Shown piece after piece: positions 47,999 through 58,540 of a DNA stretch of 64,000 bases (the stretch's first letter is position 1; each line of letters opens with the position of its first letter). Position numbers and translations under genes: made by a program. The notes beneath the pieces were generated by a model that ran no database searches, was not told the DNA's origin, and was given only the letters and a program-made list of their open reading frames with translations. The stretch comes from Epiperipatus broadwayi. Lineage: Eukaryota; Onychophora; Udeonychophora; Euonychophora; Peripatidae. The DNA lies in contig JAQFVV010012498.1 in assembly GCA_028023455.1 (NCBI GenBank), positions 748,001-812,000 on the forward strand. Direction: 5' to 3'.

Positions 47999-49150
47999 AG
48001 TTGTTTTGAGTCATTTTTCTTGTGTGCTAAATAAAAGTGTATTGGCATAATACTTGCAATACTTTCTTGAGTCCAAAATCATTTATGAAATCTTAAATTC
48101 AATACACCAGATAGACAATTGTAAGCAGATCAGAATATTTCAGTATATTTTAATTTAATAAGAATTATTTATGGAATTGAAAACTTCAGACCAAGACATT
48201 TTATTTTATATGTGTGTAAAATCACTTTATTCCCAAACTAGTAGGTTTTGGTTGCACATTGTTCCATACACATTTAAGTGAAGTGTCTAAGTAATAAATC
48301 TTAGTTAAATTATTGTGTTGTCATGGATGATGGAAGGACACAAAAGCACCCTTGTCTTTTCATCATTCCGACTGAGATTCTGGATAAAATGGCTGTATTA
48401 TTCAAAATTATGCGTTGTTATTGAATATGGTTATCATCTCGTTAAATATTATAATAGTTGATATGTGGATGAAGACACCTGGAATTTAAATAAGGTAAAT
48501 GTTTCCTATAGCCGACCAGAATGTCAGTCATATGCGACAACACAATACTGCCGAGCATTTTTCTTTAAAAATAACAGAGAACCCTGAGATTAGTGTCATT
48601 ATTATAAGTGCTCTTAAATTAAGAATTGATCAATTATGATCAACATTACAAGCGTGGCATGGCTTAAGAGATTGAAACTTCTAATTGTATAATAATAAAA
48701 TATTGAGAGCATATTGGCAAATTAATAAATGTTTTGTTTTAGTCAGTAATATTAACAATGACATGAAATCATCATCATCATTGTCGAACAGTGCAAGTAC
48801 TTACAGCTCAGAGAATGTGTTTTGGATAGAGAAAGAATGTTAGTTTATTTATTTTTTAATTTATTTTATTAATGATAATTTTTTTTTAATTCTATCTCTG
48901 TCTGAACTGCATATCGCTGTAGCTGAATTATTATAACTAACCAAACGTCGAGCTATATTAGATAAAAATATAGGGTTTGCTACCCGAATCATAGACGGAA
49001 GCGTTTAGGATTTCCGAATTCTCTTTAATAGAATTGGGCTTCCGAATTCCGAATCATTTATTTTAATAGAAGTGAACTCGTTCGTTTACTAGGTTAGAAT
49101 ATATATATATAATGCTTTATTTTAAAGAGAAAATTAATCAATGAGCCAAT

Positions 49151-49882
49151 CACTCGAAAATACTTAGGTTTTTTTTTATTAAAAAAAAGCAATAGTTTAT
49201 ATAATTTTATTGTTTTTGTTGAGTCATTTAATTGCTTTAGAATTTGTAATGTGACATCCATTGTAACTGTATAATTTTTATTATTTTAAGTGCAAATTAA
49301 ATCTCACTTAGACCTTTTGTATATGTTTGAAGTGGTGTGTGTTTTTTTTTTTACATATTAATTTGTATAAATATTTGTACACACACACATAATGTCATTT
49401 GAATTACAAATATATTTCTGCACTCCCTATTTAGAAATCTTTTTTAAGGTTTCTGGATTCTGGATGGCAATGTGACATTAATATACTAATTTTTGTACTT
49501 TAATTTTTTGATAATATTTAAGTTGTCATCAAAAGGTGATGGTCCAGTTATTTCAACTTCTTGTCAATTTATCATTGCACTTATCAATCATAGATATGCA
49601 TATATGGTGTGCATAGGATGATCATTATGCCACCAGATCTAAAAGTGCCAGTGGGTAAGCATGCAGTAAATTTGTAGGCATGTAATAAATTAAATTATTC
49701 TCTAATGAAATAAAAGAAGAAACAAAAATTTTTGCAATTAAATAATATAGAACTACAAAGGAATTTTTTTTTTAAAAAAAACTGGTAAAAATTGTAGTAT
49801 ATTAAATGTTTAGCATGCTTAAAAGAAAATTAAGATACTCATATATATATAAAATGTTCAAAACTATCTCTCACACATTCTC
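49151..49882. other. AT-rich stretch, nothing recognised
   Basis: No supported feature; CpG becomes rare again from about 49.1 kb. Confidence 0.5.
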
Positions 49883-49994
49883 TCAGCAATGCCCTCTGTG
49901 AATAAATATAAAGGCTTCAAGCAATGTGACTCAAAGGGATATCCCTTCTGTTTGAAGTTTAGACTTTATATTTATTCACAGAGGGCATTACTGA
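49883..49994. repeat. Hairpin with 30-bp arms and palindromic centre
   Basis: TCAG-AATGCCCTCTGTGAA plus TAAATATAAAG (49883-49912) is matched by CTTTATATTTATTCACAGAGG plus GCATTACTGA (49965-49994), with a single mismatch. Inside, CTTCAA/TTGAAG pair again, and the centre AAGGGATATCCCTT (49934-49947) is a perfect 14-base palindrome. It could be a tiny MITE or a structured RNA hairpin. The two small frames crossing it are repeat artefacts. Confidence 0.85.
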
Positions 49995-51714
49995 AAAAAT
50001 ATAATGTTTGGGAAAGTGATTTGAACATTTTGTATTTGGATTGTCAGCTAGCAATAAGCACTGAGATATTTTCTTATATATATATAGGATATGTATGAAA
50101 GAATGAATTAATTGAAACCATAGAAATGGATCTGCAAAAACTTTATTATATGTAAACAATACAAAAAAGACTGGAAAACCTTTGATAAAAGATTCATTAT
50201 GGATCATAATTAATTCAATGAAATTTAACAACATTAATTAGTTCATTTTCTAGGTAATAATGTAATATTATAAATATTCCTTTATCAATTGTGAAGATTA
50301 CATTATAATCATGTTTTTCTTATTCCATCATTATGGTTAGGGGTATTAAAGGTGAACATGCTCCAATAATATAACTTTGTTTTTGTCATTTCACTTCCCT
50401 TAAGTTAGCTAGTACAAAAAACGTTAAGATTTTGTTTAGCTAATATTCCTTATAATGTTTGCTTCCTTGCTCCACATGTCTAAAATATATATTTGTATCT
50501 ATTGTAAGTTTCTAAATCTGAAAGAATAATAAAACTTTACTGAAAAATAGTTGTTTCTATGATACCTAAAATGTTAAACTACTTCCATTCAACACTAAGG
50601 GATTTCTCCCAACATCTCAACAACTTTTTGAAACTAAAACTTCATTGATGATAGTAGGATAAATATTTGTAAATTCCTCTCCGTTCATTCTTCATCAAAC
50701 ATTCAGCAATTTTTATATAAGAGTCATACATCATTCTTAATATTTCAGTTACAATAAATAAAAATATATAACACATTTCTTTATTGCATCATATTTCTAA
50801 AATTTTCTTATCTCTAATTCTTTAAGTGAGCACTATAATTTTTTTTATTTAGTCATTTAAACTCCATGTCTGTTTGCAAGTTTTGATTGGAATATACATA
50901 TACATAATTATTACCATTTTGATAACAATTCATTACAAAAAAATTTCATGAAAAACAACATATACACAAAACAACAACAAAAGAACTTCATTGCACTTGG
51001 TAAAAAGCAAAAATAATCAAGCTGATAAGTAAAGAAAAAGCACATTTTAAAAACAATATTTGATTTATGTAAAATATAGGGTATATGAGCACAGACTTTC
51101 ACATGACCCACCACTCATCACTCTATCTCATATCACTGATACACTTGAACACATATATGTTGAAAAGATAAATAATCACAAATAAATGTATTTTATTAAA
51201 AACAATTAATTTTATGGCTAATCTTATTAGAATCATATCAAAAATTATTTCGAACAAAATCAAATATTGAGCAGCATACATAGTGGTAGCTCTTCAACTC
51301 AGAAAATATTCTCAATTCTGAGCAATATCTCAGCAACTATCTCATTCATAGATAGTTAAATATTAATTTTTAAAACAAGTATTTGGATTTTTTAAAATTA
51401 AGATTAATATTGATGCATTTTTTTAAAAGCATTGAGTTACAAAATAGAAAAACAATTTTAACTGCACCAACTGATAGCATAAAGATAAGTCTCTTTCCAA
51501 ATATTCATTACAATGTTTATTATCTTTAATTCTTTAGTTTTTAAAGTATCATTTTGCTTTAAATGTTACTTCCCCTACTTTTAATAAATAAATAAAACTA
51601 GGATCAGACATTAACCTCTTCAATACCTTTATAAATCTTTATGCAACTATGTTAAGTCTTCTCTCATTGCCTACAAATTAATAAATAAAGACTAATCTGG
51701 CAAATAGTTTTATA
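49995..51714. other. AT-rich stretch, nothing recognised
   Basis: No supported feature. The frame 50911-51114 (minus) is Phe/Cys-rich and random-looking. Confidence 0.5.
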
Positions 51715-51715
51715 T

Positions 51716-51755
51716 ATATGCCAAAGTGTTGGCTGGGAAGCGAACCCCGGGACAT
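51716..51755 (-). mobile_element. Truncated tRNA-derived SINE (3' end only)
   Basis: The minus strand reads GTCCCGGGGTTCGCTTCCCA and GCCAACACTTTGGCATATA: a T-arm with B box and acceptor 3' strand, then a trailer close to that of the 3.2-kb SINE (TTTGACATATG). The 5' half (A box, anticodon arm) is absent, so this is a 5'-truncated copy. A TA-rich tail takes the place of poly-A. Confidence 0.7.
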
Positions 51756-52099
51756 TTTTACATAAATGTTTTTAAAAATCATTATAATACAAATATATTT
51801 CTTTATTTTATACAATAATAATTATAAAGGGGGGGGGTATATGTAATTTAATTCTTTCTCATCATACAATCTATTTTTTTTAAATATATATATACATATG
51901 TATATGTAATTATACTCTTTTTTTATATATTTATTAAAAGCTTTTTTAAAATTGAACTAACAGTAATATGATAATGTAAAACTTTATATTAATTTACTTA
52001 TGCAAACATATCATTTTATGTATTTTTATCAACTTTGTATTATCAAAAACTATACTTAAAAAGATAACTTCACATTGTCAAACATCTTAATTAATGTTA
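51756..52099. other. AT-rich stretch, nothing recognised
   Basis: Contains a 9-base G run (51829-51837) and TA-rich sequence. No gene. Confidence 0.5.
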
Positions 52100-52625
52100 A
52101 TCTTTTTAGTATATCATGTAATCTAGTTCTGTTGCAATTTGCTAAATATTTTCTATCTTAGGTCTATGTCTTGATTTTCCCAAGCTTTAATCATTGCCAA
52201 AATGCTTACAGTCAAATGCTTTTCATAATCTATAAATCCAAAGTACAATGATAATTCATATTTACTACTTGTTTTGTAACTTCTTTTAATTACTTGAATG
52301 TGACTTTCTATGCTATCCTTGCTTTTAAATCCAGTTGTTGTTTTTTTTGTTGGTCGAGTCCAAAGTTCTCCTTAGCAAATTATAAAGATCTTACTAAAGA
52401 TCTTTTATAGAATGGATAGAGGACTTATAAATCTATAATTTCTAATTATTTATCTTTTTCATTTTTCTTAAATATCATTATTGAATTCTTCCAATCTTGA
52501 TATGTAGCATCACCAACTATTTTTTCATTTGTATTTACTGCAATTTCATTATTTTTAGAGCTTTCTTTTTCTTTATATATTTTTTGCAAATCTCATCTCT
52601 TCATTTAAAACAATATTATTCAGTA
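52100..52625 (-). pseudogene. RTE-like LINE reverse transcriptase fragment
   Basis: On the minus strand the blocks occur in the order expected of RTE-like RT: WKNSIMIFKKNEK near 52490, NYRFISPLSIL at about 52440-52408 (NYRPISLLSVL in the family), then TTGFKSKDSIESHIQVIKR at about 52345-52285 (AGFR-G-ST-DHI). LYFGFIDYEK at about 52250-52220 is motif A. Directly after DYEK a one-base loss shifts the AFDSV part out of frame. At least three frame changes and several stops occur. It may be the same family as the other minus-strand fragments, which cover the C-terminus. Confidence 0.8.
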
Positions 52626-52654
52626 CTGATACATATGACAATCCATCCCTCTTG

Positions 52655-52765
52655 ATGGCATTGTTGCTAGCCAAAAGTAGTTAAAAATACCGTTTATCAG
52701 GCACAACTTCTCATTTGCTATCAGCAATTGAGTCTTTTGGCTAACAACAGCCTAAGTAGCATGTT
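52655..52765. repeat. Imperfect inverted repeat
   Basis: TTGTTGCTAGCCAAAAG near 52663 is matched by CTTTTGGCTAACAACAG near 52735, with two mismatches and a spacer of about 55 bases. It may be a small fold-back. No coding frame. Confidence 0.55.
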
Positions 52766-52938
52766 TTGCAATCAATTGCTCTTGCAATTCACACTTAGCC
52801 TACCATATCAGTTAGCTCTGATACATGTTTACCCTCTAAACGAATGCCAACACTTAACATGTTGCTAACTTTTGATAGGGTGTGAATAATTTTTATGAGT
52901 GTATGTGTAGTGACAAGTATATAGTATAGGTGAGTAAA

Positions 52939-54700
52939 TGGTGCCCAACATGTAGTACGAGTATAAACTTTGCAGATATTTTAGATAATTGATAACTATA
53001 TTAGGAGTAGGTTGGTAAAAATATTATATTAGGAGGAAAGATAGATAGGTTGGTGGCTAGTAATAATGATTGTGTTATGCATAGTGAACTGTTTGGAGAT
53101 GCATATCATTTAATGTATTGTTTGTTAATAGAAAAGTTATATAAAGCTCAAATAAAAGTTATAAGGAGAGTGTATATGTTAAAAAGAATTTTTTTTTCAA
53201 TTAATAAAGAATTAATTGGTGAAAGAAGAGTAAGTATTAAAAAAAATTTTTTTTAGCTAGTTACAGAATAGAAATAAGTAAATTTGTTTTATCACTTTAA
53301 ATATACAAGTGGAGGATAAATATAGTCAAATGATCAGAGAAGGCAAAATTGGAAAAGAGTAGTCCTATTAGTTTCAAAAACCTGGAAGTGATAGAGAATT
53401 TAGACAATATCAATGGAATTCAAATGCTGATTAAAATAATGATGCAAAATCAACAGTATTTTAAATGTTCAAAAGAAATCAGCAACAAATTAAACAAAAT
53501 CAACAGGATATGATGGAGATGAAACAAGATGATATGGAAGAAATAAGATGGGAGATTACATCATTGAAAAAAGAAATTAGTGAAATTAGAGATGACTTAA
53601 GGTTAAAGAGCATAAGGATAACTAGAGGGTGAAGTAGAGAAGATAAAGTAAGCAAATGAAGAAAACCAGCAGATAAGGAAATAGTTGCAACATAAAGTTA
53701 AAGGTTTTCAAAAGAAAGTTAAACTTCAACAAGAGGCTAGCATTAATAAGAAAGAAATGATACAAGCATATGCTAAGACAAAAGGCCCGGAGCATATTAA
53801 AAGCAATAGAAGTTAAACACTCTTTCTCAAAGAAGAAGAAAAAATGTTCAAAGATATCATGTAGAGCCTCTAGGGTGTGAGATAAAAATATGAGGGATAG
53901 AATAGAATACAGTCAAACTAGTTAAATTATTACTAAGAGCATTCAGAAAAAATTTTCAGGACCAACACCTATTAGCATCCCTAGAAAGCTTATAAGAAAT
54001 GTTTATGTTTTAACAATGGCTGGAGGAGGAAAAAATTGCAATTGCCTATAACCAACTTCAGTGAATGGCCAAAGAATGAAGCTACAGACCTTTTGAGATT
54101 ATAGATATGTGATAATGCAAAGCTTCTGTAGTGAGGAGTGCAAAAATGGATTCATGCACAAAATTTCCCAAGAAAAATACCCAAGGATACGAGATCCATA
54201 CACAGTTTTTCTACCAACAGGTAACCAAATTTAATTTCTCTGACTGCTTTTTCATTACTAGAAGGACAGATAATAAGAACCTTCCACTATTATATACTTG
54301 CAATAGCACAACAAATCATGCTGGGGTGAAGTCAGCATAATATTGGAAGAAATGGCAGAGTTGCTGACTGCCATAGATTTTGTCAATATGAATAAAAAAC
54401 CATAGGATAAACCTAGAAGGTTAGAGCCATGCTAACTGCAGACAACAGTTGTACAATATATCAATGATAGAGATCAAACTTATGTAAAATTGAAAGAACA
54501 TCCAGATAGAGGCCTAATGACAAAAAAAAAACCAGATCTCCGATAAACAGACCAAAAAATTAAGTTCATAGTGAGGGAACCCAGTGGACAGATGACAGCT
54601 CAAATGTTGGCAACTATAGTTTTAAAGATTATTAATTTTAAAAAAAAATTCATTTTTTTTTGTTTGGAAGAGGATGAAAAATATCAGTTGGTCATTAAAA
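52939..54700 (+). pseudogene. Possible LTR-retroelement leader and gag relic
   Basis: TGGTGCCCAACA at 52939-52950 resembles a tRNA primer-binding site of LTR retrotransposons. Downstream are protein-like but broken plus-strand frames: 53050-53256, and 53465-53632, a 55-codon charged coiled coil with MMEMKQDDMEEIRWEITSLK. A basic Ser/Lys stretch follows near 53830 and then the 69-codon frame at 54131-54340. Composition is A-rich on the plus strand, as in many gag genes. No LTR pair, protease, RT or Cys-His box was found, so assignment is tentative. A chimeric or nested old retroelement is the alternative. Confidence 0.3.
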
Positions 54701-55180
54701 GGTTAAAATTATAGTTTTGAGTTGTATTTTAAACTAGTATTTTGAAAATGTACAATCAGATATATATATATAATGCACACAGGAGTCCACAGCTTTGTTT
54801 TTTTTTTTTGTAATGATACTTAATGTTATAATTTTGTAAAACAATTTTTGTAAAGCAAAATCAACTTTACAGAGAAAAATATATTACCTTTATACAAGTT
54901 TATTTTCTGTCTTTTTGGACAATGCCTGGTGTGAGGAATTTGGTTTTAATTACACTAAGTGGGTATTGTTTGAATAAACATTCCAAAAAGTAATTAATCA
55001 GAAATTTAATTAGTGATGGAATGCTGACTTAATTGGAGTGGTGTTTTTAATTGATGCCTGTTTTAGAAGTTTCTGAGAAAAGAGTAAAGAGCTGAAGTCA
55101 TATATAAGTTTCAAAATTTAATGTAAATCATTATTCACCTGTTCTTTTTGAATGAAGAGTTATGCACTTCTTCATTATCG
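54701..55180. other. AT-rich stretch, nothing recognised
   Basis: No supported feature. Confidence 0.45.
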
Positions 55181-55560
55181 AACATTTCCAGACCTTACTG
55201 CTTATTGCTAGTCAGTTAATCCCAAGTAACTGACAGCAATGATTCCCAATATCTACTAAGTGGGACATGATGAGCTAATTGAAACCATCATGATCAAATG
55301 AATTGACCAACCATCTCAATTGTTGTTCCAAAAATAATGAGTGGTTTAAGCATTTAACACCATTGTGGATTTCTTTCTTCAGATATAACTTTGTTCCAAC
55401 ATGATCTAAGCTAGTGACTTGACCGACCTTCTGATTTTCTTTCCCCATCAAACAACTTCCATATGAAAGCTCCAATCTGAATCTTACTTTCAATAAATGA
55501 CAAGCTATCTGAATAATCCAGAAAACATAAGTATCATCTTGAAAATTAACCCAAAAGTTT
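55181..55560 (-). pseudogene. GC-richer segment with unrecognised minus-strand frame
   Basis: The 72-codon frame at 55275-55493 (MKVRFRLELSYGSCL..., ending LVNSFDHDGFN) has balanced amino-acid use. Weaker readings continue downstream toward 55160. GC content is above that of both flanks, suggesting former coding sequence. No domain recognised; a transposon or captured gene scrap is likely. Confidence 0.3.
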
Positions 55561-55679
55561 GCAGTAATAATATGATAATATAAGAACTTTATTTACTCAA
55601 TATGCCAGACATTATTAAAATTTAAGTTTAAAACTTTTAATTATTAATATAAAATAACTACATCTAGATTTATATTCAT

Positions 55680-56060
55680 TGATCTTTGAAGTTTGAGGTA
55701 ATGTTTTCGATTAACTTTCAGATATGAATGATTTATTAATTATTTTGTAATATGTCTTTAGAATAAATTATCTTTGTTTTATTAACTACAGATAGTTTAA
55801 TAGTATTAATTAACCATAAGTTTATGTCTTTATCAAGTTACCGATTTTATATTCAATCGTATAATTAACTTTGGTAATTAAATGTCGGAATTCTCATAGG
55901 ATAAGAAAGTAATTTTCTGGTCAAATAATCAGTCATAAGTTTTCTTATCAATTATTGAAACTGTTATTTACCATATTTATTGATAATAACAATAACTTTG
56001 TTGAAGGATTTATGAGCGTACATGCATTTCTTTATATACATAACGAATATCATTTCTACT
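55680..56060. other. Small CpG-retaining patch
   Basis: TTCGA at 55708, ACCGA at 55841, ATCGT at 55857, GTCGGA at 55884, AGCGTAC at 56015 and AACGA at 56042 fall within under 400 bases. No frame or repeat is associated. Confidence 0.25.
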
Positions 56061-58540
56061 TGTATGTTGTTGACATAGGTAAGATATAATGCACATGTAA
56101 CATACCATTTCTATGGTATATTTAAATTATACAAATAAATAAATAACCTCTTACAGCTTAGATTTTATAATCAGTGATACATATTAAGAGTAATGAGTGC
56201 ATTTGAATATATTAATAAAATAATTGTAGCTAATAATATATAACTATATTGAAATTAACATACAATTTCTTAATATATAATTTATAATACAAATGATATA
56301 ATATAAAGAAATGTGTTGTATTAGTCTTAGGTAACTAAAGCTTGTGGAGTAAAGAAATACAAACTCAAAACTTTACTCAACACAATCATTTGAAAATATT
56401 TATAAGAAGGGAATATGGAAATATAATCACATACCTTTTATAACACAGAACTTGGAATACCTCAATATTTGTAGATAATAATGGTGAGAAAACAAACCTA
56501 CACTAAAGAGGGGAAAACAATACTGGATCAATGCACACATATACAAGGATTCCATCAGTATCTAATCCTAACACAAGAAAAGGCCTAATAAATAATATCT
56601 AAACAAAACAGAAAATTATCAACATAAGTGCCACAATAAATGCATTATTAAAAGCAGAAATACCAATAATGAAAGGAAAAGCATTGAGATAATAATTAAA
56701 TGGCAAATTTTATATCACATCTACCCAAATTTATAATAAATATAGCAAAATATAATCAAAAGACCAATGCAAACATGTGCATAAAAGATAAATAAATAGT
56801 TAATTTAAAAGTTATGACAGTAATAATAGAAATTGTACACCAATATGTATCAAAGTGGCAATTCTACCTTTGGTGAGGATTTGGTATGTGTTTTATTAAA
56901 TAGCTTCAGTTTTGTGCTTTTATCTACTGCTTATTCTTTTTAACGTGATAAATTAAAAATTGTGTAGTATTAATTTTCATAGCTTTTATAGAAAATATTT
57001 CCTAAATATATATATATAAGTAAACATATTAAAAGATTTTTATTTTATTTTTGGAATAACTATGATGTTAAAATATTATTAATAGGTTTCAGTGAATTAA
57101 TAGTATCAGCTTAGAGTTCAAGCACTAAAGTGCTACATTTATGGCAAAATTCTTACAAATCCATTGCTGTCTTTCTTTCTTTTTTAATTCTACCATATAA
57201 GGATTTTTTTTTCTATTCAACTTTCTCAAACATTTTTCTACTATATTATCATATTTATCTTCAACAATTGTATTTATTTATTTTTTTCTCCAATTTTGCA
57301 AAGTATTTTTCATTGAATTATCATTTTTCAAAACATGTCCAAAATGTTAAAAAAGTATCACATCTTAGTATTTTTATTTTTAATAAGAACTAACTTTGAA
57401 ATCATTTATTTTATTCATTTATTATATAAAAGTCAAATTCTAAATTTTTTTTTTTTTTTTAAATTATCAGATGAGATGCATGTGATGCATTGTCAAACAG
57501 CAGAATCATTTAAAATAAAAACAAAAGATACAAGATCAACAGATTTGTATAATACTCCAATTTTCAAAAGTGAAACATTAAAAAAATTCAGTTTTAGTGA
57601 GACTACCTAGATTATATTATGAGGTTATGAGGTCTTTATTGATGTAAATATTTTCAAATCAAATAATAAAGGATTACTAAAGTTCTCAAAAATTTTGAAA
57701 TAAAATCATGATATAATTTATATTAATATGTATTTATATTTTATTTTGAAACCATATATGCTTTATTTTTTTATGGTAGCGATTTTATAATGATTGTTTA
57801 CAGCTCTATGTCATCAACTCGGATGATTTTTCCTGGAAATATAACATACTGTTTGAACTCATCAGTTCAGTTTTCATTGAATGATGTTATTCTTTGAACA
57901 GTTTTAATTCAAACATTGTCAAGTGTATTTTTCTACTTTGATTTTAAAGTACCAACTTCTACTACTTAAATTGAGCAATAAAGGTAATTATACTCAACAA
58001 TAAAGTTTGTAGACTCAAAACATCAAAGACAACTGGTGAATGAATACACTATTGCATGCTTCATTAACAAATTATGTGCCAAATTTTACTGTTCTTGCTA
58101 ATCAGATAGACTCACTTGTGAATAATAAATTATTTTTTATTGATTTTGTTATCACTTATAAATTTTGTTCTTTTAGTTTTTTGTACAATTAATAAATCAT
58201 ATTAGTAAAAAAGAAAGATAAGTTAAATATTTGCTTCTGTTAAATATTTCAAACTTGAATATATTTTAATTTTAACACGTGGTTCTTACATTCATGAAGT
58301 TTGACCACTTCTGTACTGCTTGTTAAATGTCAAATATAATGAATTAATAATAATTATTATATTTGTGTGATCAAATCAGCACTTAAATTTTGAATTTACC
58401 TTTTTATTTAAAAGTTTTACTTTGGGTCATTTTGCAACTGTGCTAAAATTATTTAACTGCAAGCAGTAGGTAAATATTCATTCATATGTTAATAAGTTAT
58501 CCATAATAAATAAATAAAATTATTATCTAATCAGATCTGG
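56061..58540. other. AT-rich stretch, nothing recognised
   Basis: About 2.5 kb without a supported gene. The overlapping frames at 57130-57393 and 57335-57610 are Phe/Leu/Lys-rich and cross a long T run (57447-57461). Not considered coding. Confidence 0.5.

Larger units (their letters stand above)
44900..49150. other. Large CpG-retaining, non-repetitive block
   Basis: CpG is frequent for over 4 kb, for example TTTCGCGCTC at 45527, TTCGCGCAT at 45909, ATACGTATCGCC at 45951, ATCGTCTATCGTC-TTCGTC at 45993-46015, TGCGGCGGAATAG at 47340, AACGTCGAGC at 48944 and GACGGAAGCGTTTAGG at 48994. Fold-backs, SINEs and LINE blocks are absent. No long open frame exists. CpG survival implies low germline methylation, as found at promoters, enhancers and some non-coding genes. 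This is the best candidate for functional host sequence in the window, possibly a promoter region, UTR exons or a long non-coding RNA. Confidence 0.4.

Noticed and set aside
48323-48424. 33-codon frame starting MDDGRTQKHPC in the CpG block
   Set aside because: Composition is protein-like but too short, with no splice support or family match; left as part of the unassigned block.
57130-57610. Two overlapping Phe/Lys-rich frames
   Set aside because: They cross homopolymers, have no domain, and look like chance AT-rich frames.
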